Assembly (NCBI GenBank): GCA_013139225.1
Contig: WTBG01000372.1
Location: 1-10,700 of the forward strand
Length of the DNA stretch: 10,700 nucleotides
Direction of reading: 5' to 3'
Source of the DNA: Deltaproteobacteria bacterium
GTDB taxonomy: Bacteria; Desulfobacterota; WTBG01
The position numbers and the translations under genes are program-made. Below the pieces are notes generated by a model. It was not told the DNA's origin. It saw only the letters and a list, made by a program, of their open reading frames with translations, and made no database searches. Below are positions 6,744 to 10,700 of this stretch, one piece after another; within the stretch, counting starts at the first letter, position 1, and the number at the start of each line of letters is the position of its first letter.

Positions 6744-8225
6744 ATGGTTGTATTCAATCCTTTAAAAAAAGAAATAGATCTGAAGATTGTTTATTATGGT
6801 CCCGCTGTTTGTGGGAAAACAACTAATCTTCAATCGGTCCACATGAGCTTGAATCCTAAACAGCGAGGGGAATTGGTTTCGCTTGCAACCAAGGATGACA
6901 GAACACTCTTCTTTGATTTCTTACCAGTTGAATTGGGCAGTATTAAAGGATTTAAAACCCGTTTTCATATTTATACTGTTCCTGGCCAGGTATTTTACAC
7001 CCTTACCAGAAGGGCAGTCTTGACCGGTGTTGATGGGATTATCTTCGTTGCTGATTCGCAAGATAGTAAGATGGAAGAGAATCTAGAAAGTATGAATGAC
7101 CTTAAGGAAAATTTGAAATATTACAACAAAGATTTAGGATCGGTCCCTTTTGTTATCCAATACAACAAGAGAGACTTAGAAAACGTTCTTTCTTTAGAAG
7201 AGATGGGAAGTCAGTTGAATACTCTTGAAGTACCTTCTTTTGTTGCAAGTGCAATAAATGGTAAGGGAGTTATGGAAACCTTGACTGTATGCTGTAAGAT
7301 GGTTCTAAAACAAATTCAAGATAAATCAAAATATGCAAAATCTGCTGTAAAAGAAGAAAGTGATGGGGACAAAGATAAGCAGGCCATCAAGAGAGCCATA
7401 AATGATCTTCCTCAATTAAAATTAGTTGAATCTCAAAAAAGCGACGATTCAGTTGCTGATATACAACAGTCTTTGTATAAGGAACAGGAGGAGCAGTCAG
7501 CGGAACCTGAAAGTCAGCCGGAAGAAGTAACTAAAGTTAACTTAAAAACTGAAGAGGGATTTGATCAGGTGAAAGAAGAAGTGGTTGAAAGTGAAGAACC
7601 TATTTCAGAAAAGCAAGAAGAACCCCTGGCAGTCAATGATCTTGTAGAAGAAAAAGCAGATATGCAATTGAGTGATTCTGAAACTCTTGTGAATGAGAAT
7701 CAGGGAGAGTTTCAGGAAGAAGCGTTAAAAGGAGAACCCAAAATAGAATTAGAGGTTCAAACCTCAGGAATAGATGTAGAGGAAGAAAGTATAGGAACTG
7801 CGGATGATTCTTTGTCGGAGGGAGTTACTGAATCTGAAGATTTGGAGGATGAGAACGACAAAAGAACCTGCCCGAGGTGTTCATTGAAGTTCAAGTTGAA
7901 TGTCAAACAATGTCCGATTTGCAAGATTAGCCTTGTGCAGGAAGGAGAAGAAGGCAATACTGATGAAAAAGAATTAGAAATTAAGCATGAAACAGCACAT
8001 CTTGCAGAGACATCATTAGAAAAGGAAGTAATCGGCACTCATGATGCTGCAGGTACAGGACTATGTGAACAGGGTTTGGAAATTATATCCTGCGGTCAGA
8101 CCAAAAAAGTTTCTTCTACAGCGATTAAAGTTCCTTTAGTCATGAAAATCGGTAATAATGACCAGGAATTTAAGATTAATATGGCAATTAATTTTGAGGG
8201 CTTCTTTCTACAACCGAGAGGATAG
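6744..8225 (+). CDS. MglA-like small GTPase fused to acidic linker and zinc ribbon
   Basis: A 493-residue protein. Residues 1-195 are a Ras-like G domain of the MglA family, the polarity switch of myxobacterial motility. Seen are the P-loop GPAVCGKTTN (19-28), the MglA hallmark DRTLFFDFLP (52-61, with the switch I Thr54), TVPGQVFY (78-85), NKRD (141-144) and SAINGKGV (169-176). MglA itself is about 195 residues, so 300 extra residues follow. About 200-372 is a Glu/Ser/Val-rich, presumably disordered linker. Cys 376, 379, 390 and 393 form a zinc ribbon nearly identical to that in the SPOR protein at 1350-2669. After KHETAH (414-419) comes a tail ending in a beta-rich stretch, IKVPLVMKIGNNDQEFKIN. 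All G-box residues needed for nucleotide binding appear present. No MglB-type roadblock gene is seen. GGGTGGGG precedes the ATG by seven bases. Confidence 0.9.
   Translation: MVVFNPLKKEIDLKIVYYGPAVCGKTTNLQSVHMSLNPKQRGELVSLATKDDRTLFFDFLPVELGSIKGFKTRFHIYTVPGQVFYTLTRRAVLTGVDGIIFVADSQDSKMEENLESMNDLKENLKYYNKDLGSVPFVIQYNKRDLENVLSLEEMGSQLNTLEVPSFVASAINGKGVMETLTVCCKMVLKQIQDKSKYAKSAVKEESDGDKDKQAIKRAINDLPQLKLVESQKSDDSVADIQQSLYKEQEEQSAEPESQPEEVTKVNLKTEEGFDQVKEEVVESEEPISEKQEEPLAVNDLVEEKADMQLSDSETLVNENQGEFQEEALKGEPKIELEVQTSGIDVEEESIGTADDSLSEGVTESEDLEDENDKRTCPRCSLKFKLNVKQCPICKISLVQEGEEGNTDEKELEIKHETAHLAETSLEKEVIGTHDAAGTGLCEQGLEIISCGQTKKVSSTAIKVPLVMKIGNNDQEFKINMAINFEGFFLQPRG
7869..7997 (+). repeat. Zinc-ribbon module, copy 2 (GTPase residues 376-418)
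   Basis: The module runs from CPRCSLKFKLNVKQCPICK to KHETA at 414-418 and is the counterpart of copy 1 at 2523-2660. Differences within the ribbon are K/R, I/F, G/L and T/K. The interval from the last cysteine to KHETA is 21 residues here and 24 in copy 1, and it is acidic in both. Confidence 0.8.
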
Positions 8226-8290
8226 AAACTTCCGATTGGCAAGCATGGTGGAAGTATTGTATATTACTTGTACAAAAGAGAAAAGGACTC

Positions 8291-10204
8291 GTGATAAAGA
8301 TTTCTGGATTAATCAGGAGGTATTCTTCTCTAATTATTTTTATAATTGTTTGCATTAGGGTAAGCGCTGCTTCTCCATCTACCAGTTTTGATGAACTTTT
8401 AGCAAATAAAGACCGACTTTCTATTAATCGGGAAGAACTTGATAAAATTTATCAGTATAAACTTGATCATGGGATTAAAAACTTATCTAACTTTTCAGCA
8501 TTTTTACTGAGAAGCAGCGAAAAATTGATACGCCAGGGGAAGTTTGAAAAAGCTGTTGAGTATAGTGAATATGCTCAGATGCTCTCCCCTAACTACCCTC
8601 CAGCATACACTAATCTGGGGAAGGCTTATTGGGCACAGAACCGTTTTTTTATCTTTTCCATGTTTGTAGGATGGTTCAAATCGCTTAGTGCCACCTTTAC
8701 CAATTACAACTTTTCTGTATTTCTATTCGCCAATTTTCTACTCTTCTTTTTGGTGGCTTTCCTCCTTGTAATAGCTGTTTTTTCAATCATGTCTGTTTGT
8801 AAATATTTCAAATTGCTTATTCATGACATGGGCCATGTTTTCCCCTCAACATTTCCACTCACTCTCCTTGTTTTATGGGGGATATTTATTTTCTCTATCC
8901 CTTTCTTTTTTCACATAAGCATCTTTTTAATCTTCTTTTTCTGGCTCTTGTTACTCTTTATTTACCATTCCAGAAAAGAACAACAGATTATCATAATCTA
9001 TGCTTTATTCCTCCTTTTGTCACCGTTCTTAATTCAGCTTATCTCCAATTCTCTGGTGACATCATCTACAGGAGTATTTCACCAATTATACCAGGTGAAT
9101 GAAGGTAACTGGGACGGTGAGACTGAAGAAAAACTTGTAAAATGGACGGAAAATCACCCAAGTGATGTTGATGCAGTCTTTTCATTAGGACTCATTCAGA
9201 AGAGAAAGGGCGAATATGCAAAAGCGGAGAAATGCTACAAGAAAGTACTGGAAGTTGACTCTGATTACTATAGAGCTTTGTGTAACCTAGCCAATGTGTT
9301 GCTTGCGACAGGAAAAATAGATATGGCTATCGAAACCTGCAAACGTTGTCTCGAAATAAATCAAGCAAGTGTAGAAGGCTACTATAATCTTAGTCGTGCT
9401 TACCTCTCAAAATATATGTTCTCTGAAGGTAACGAGAGCTTTAATAGGGCAAAAGAACTGGATGCAAAACGTGTAGACTACTACTCAAAGATCTATTCAG
9501 AAAATGCGAATCGAACGGTTATTGATCTTGCGATTCCCTTGAGTTTGTTCTGGGAAGAAACCTTTAAACCTGCTGAAGAAAAAAAGCTGTTTAGTTCGTA
9601 TATCTGGGAAAGGTTGTTTAAGGGGATTCCTTTTAGTTATTGTTATAGTGTTCTGTTCATATTTTTAGTGTTTGTATGCCTTGTTTTTATCAATCGAAAC
9701 GAGTTTGGCTTTGCAGTTAGTTGTGAGTATTGTGGAGTTGCAGTATGTAGAAGATGCAGAAGGTTGATTTATGAGAATTATCTCTGCAAACAGTGTGCAG
9801 GAATTTTTAAAGGTAAGGGTGAACACACTACCAGTGTTAAGGGAAAAGAAGGGAAAATGATACAGATAGAAAAATATCAAAAACGATCTGTTATCATCGG
9901 GAAAATTCTATCTATGATATTACCAGGAGCAGGACATCTCTGGTCAGGCCATCCATTTAGAGGGTCGGTTGTGCTCTTCTTTTTCTTTTTTATTTTGCTT
10001 GGGTTAGTTTATTCTAGTGGAATAGTTGTGAACCCATGGCAGTTGAGCCATACTCGCTCATATGGAGATATTCTCATTTTTGGTAGTTTGCTATTTGTTC
10101 TTTACTTTTATTCGATTTCCAATTTTACTAATATTACTGGTAGGTTATATCAGTTTTTGTCATTGATTAAGGTAACACGCAAAGAATTGCAGATTAAGAA
10201 GTGA
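8291..10204 (+). CDS. Multi-pass membrane TPR protein with six-cysteine zinc-finger-like module
   Basis: A 637-residue protein starting at GTG. An N-terminal signal sequence (residues 1-26, likely cleavage after VSA) leads to a TPR-like region (about 65-110, KFEKAVEYSEYAQMLSPNYP). Membrane segments follow at about 143-167, 188-206, 209-225 and 233-251. A second TPR array covers about 290-391 (AVFSLGLIQKRKGEYAKAEK, LCNLANVLLATGKIDMAIET, YYNLSRAYLSKYMFSEGNES). A fifth segment lies at 448-467. Next is a cysteine module with Cys 478, 481, 486, 489, 499 and 502 (CEYCGVAVCRRC and CKQC), then segment six after PGAGHLWSGHPFRG (545-558), segment seven at about 594-610, and a basic tail. Alternating topology places both TPR regions in the periplasm and the cysteine module and tail in the cytoplasm. 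AAGGA lies three bases before GTG. An in-frame AGGAGG at 8315-8320 has no usable start after it. The role is unknown; linkage suggests membrane partner of the GTPase. Confidence 0.82.
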   Translation: MIKISGLIRRYSSLIIFIIVCIRVSAASPSTSFDELLANKDRLSINREELDKIYQYKLDHGIKNLSNFSAFLLRSSEKLIRQGKFEKAVEYSEYAQMLSPNYPPAYTNLGKAYWAQNRFFIFSMFVGWFKSLSATFTNYNFSVFLFANFLLFFLVAFLLVIAVFSIMSVCKYFKLLIHDMGHVFPSTFPLTLLVLWGIFIFSIPFFFHISIFLIFFFWLLLLFIYHSRKEQQIIIIYALFLLLSPFLIQLISNSLVTSSTGVFHQLYQVNEGNWDGETEEKLVKWTENHPSDVDAVFSLGLIQKRKGEYAKAEKCYKKVLEVDSDYYRALCNLANVLLATGKIDMAIETCKRCLEINQASVEGYYNLSRAYLSKYMFSEGNESFNRAKELDAKRVDYYSKIYSENANRTVIDLAIPLSLFWEETFKPAEEKKLFSSYIWERLFKGIPFSYCYSVLFIFLVFVCLVFINRNEFGFAVSCEYCGVAVCRRCRRLIYENYLCKQCAGIFKGKGEHTTSVKGKEGKMIQIEKYQKRSVIIGKILSMILPGAGHLWSGHPFRGSVVLFFFFFILLGLVYSSGIVVNPWQLSHTRSYGDILIFGSLLFVLYFYSISNFTNITGRLYQFLSLIKVTRKELQIKK

Positions 10205-10212
10205 TAGTTAGT

Positions 10213-10258
10213 GCCTGAACGAAAAGTCGTGTTCAGGCCAAATCCGAAATCCTTGGCC
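10213..10258 (+). promoter_or_regulatory. Overlapping alternative hairpins after the membrane TPR gene
   Basis: GCCTGAAC (10213-10220) pairs perfectly with GTTCAGGC (10231-10238). A second repeat, GGCCAA (10236-10241) with TTGGCC (10253-10258), shares bases 10236-10238, so only one can form fully. The first begins 8 bases after the TGA stop at 10204 and could end or protect the operon transcript. Neither has a downstream U-run, so a standard intrinsic terminator is not supported. The remaining spacer up to 10416 holds short repeats (AAATCCG twice, AAATGAC-type twice) and no gene. Confidence 0.35.
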
Positions 10259-10407
10259 CAGACCGAACTTTATTGGAATAAGCTTTGAATCTTCTATTAC
10301 AGAATATCAACAGCAGCAACGGCACTCTACAAGTTGCACCAGGGCGGGCCGAAAAAAATCGAATACCAAATGACAAAATGACCTAAACTCTCCTATCTCT
10401 CTCTGCC

Positions 10408-10419
10408 GGAGGAGATATG
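10408..10419 (+). promoter_or_regulatory. Ribosome binding site offering an alternative upstream start
   Basis: GGAGGAG (10408-10414) precedes ATG 10417, which is in frame with the family-typical start at 10471, with no stop between. Using it would add 18 residues (MEILLTPYIFVKIEREFS). The site before 10471 (GAAAGAGAG, six bases away) is weaker. The GGAGG core is only four bases from ATG 10417, closer than ideal, so the choice is open. Confidence 0.4.
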
Positions 10420-10470
10420 GAGATCTTATTGACTCCTTATATATTCGTTAAAATTGAAAGAGAGTTCTCT

Positions 10471-10700
10471 ATGGCATTAGTGGGTAAGATAGTAGATTTT
10501 GGTGTAGCTGATATCCTTCAGTTGATAAGTCAACAGCAAAAAACAGGATTTCTTCTTGTTGAGAGAGGCAAAGAGACTGCTGAGATAACTTTCTGGAATG
10601 GTATGATTCTCAGCGCACGCCCTGTATCGGAAATTGAAGATGATCTTCTTGGAAGGAAATTAGTAAAGTCTGCGCTTATAAGTGAGGCGCAATTGAAACG
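10471..10700 (+). CDS. DUF4388 (PATAN-type) domain protein, N-terminal part (cut by window edge)
   Basis: The first 76 residues of a DUF4388 protein. The opening MALVGKIVDFGVADILQLIS is the typical start of the family, followed by KTGFLLVERGKETAEITFWN and GMILSARP, the usual strand-turn-strand core, and then a helical DDLLGRKLVKSALISEAQLK. DUF4388 domains occur in signalling proteins of Deltaproteobacteria-like bacteria, alone or with response-regulator, TPR or GTPase-associated domains; their ligand is not known to me. Start 10471 is chosen for family fit, with an in-frame alternative at 10417. The gene is on the same strand as the GTPase cluster but after a 266-bp gap, so it may have its own promoter. 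Total length and further domains are outside the window. Confidence 0.85.
   Translation, partial: MALVGKIVDFGVADILQLISQQQKTGFLLVERGKETAEITFWNGMILSARPVSEIEDDLLGRKLVKSALISEAQLK

Noticed and set aside
7757..8038. Minus-strand open frame of 93 codons opposite the GTPase tail
   Set aside because: It is a Ser-rich antisense shadow of the acidic linker and zinc ribbon.
8299..8370. Twin-arginine export signal in the membrane TPR protein (LIRRYSS)
   Set aside because: The residues after the RR do not fit the S/TRRxFLK pattern; an ordinary Sec signal or anchor is more likely.

Overview
The window is AT-rich bacterial DNA from what looks like a Gram-negative organism with a large accessory signalling repertoire. 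It carries a bacterial SMC ATPase, an inner-membrane SPOR-domain protein, an MglA-type small GTPase, several TPR proteins, a YtxH/DUF948 pair and a DUF4388 (PATAN-type) protein. This mix is typical of Desulfobacterota/Myxococcota-like lineages, Nitrospirota, anammox Planctomycetota and related candidate phyla. Intergenic fragments such as a 'CCACAGAGA...CAGAGAG' phrase near 4339-4355 and 'AAATCCGAAATCC' near 10240 resemble degenerate spacer text I associate with those groups. The assignment is an inference; there is no rRNA or tRNA here to fix it.

Layout. The left 4.1 kb is read on the minus strand: larA-like racemase (2815-4110), then a zinc-ribbon/coiled-coil/TM/SPOR protein (1350-2669), then the N-terminal third of SMC (1-1127, running off the left edge). 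A 625-bp gene-free divergent region (4111-4735) follows. It holds several inverted repeats, a candidate promoter, an orphan Shine-Dalgarno with micro-ORFs, and a perfect 22-bp palindrome touching the first ribosome binding site of the plus-strand cluster. The right part is a plus-strand operon-like run with gaps of 51, 50, 50 and 65 bp: DUF948 protein (4736-5146), YtxH protein (5198-5557), cytoplasmic TPR protein (5608-6693), MglA-like GTPase fused to an acidic linker and zinc ribbon (6744-8225), and a large membrane TPR protein with a six-cysteine module (8291-10204). After 266 bp (or 212 bp with an alternative start) a DUF4388 gene begins at 10471 and runs off the right edge.

How the genes may work together. 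The most striking signal is that the divergently oriented SPOR protein and the GTPase carry nearly the same zinc-ribbon module: 15 of 19 residues are identical across the ribbon, followed in both by a KHETA motif about 21-24 residues later. The GTPase is cytoplasmic. The SPOR protein should be anchored with its ribbon in the cytoplasm and its peptidoglycan-binding SPOR domain in the periplasm. The membrane TPR protein is predicted to place TPRs in the periplasm and its cysteine module in the cytoplasm. I infer a GTPase-controlled envelope or cell-polarity module in which the shared ribbon is a common docking or dimerisation element. This is a hypothesis from sequence; no GTPase-activating roadblock protein (MglB) is visible in the window. 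SMC and the LarA-like enzyme are probably unrelated neighbours.
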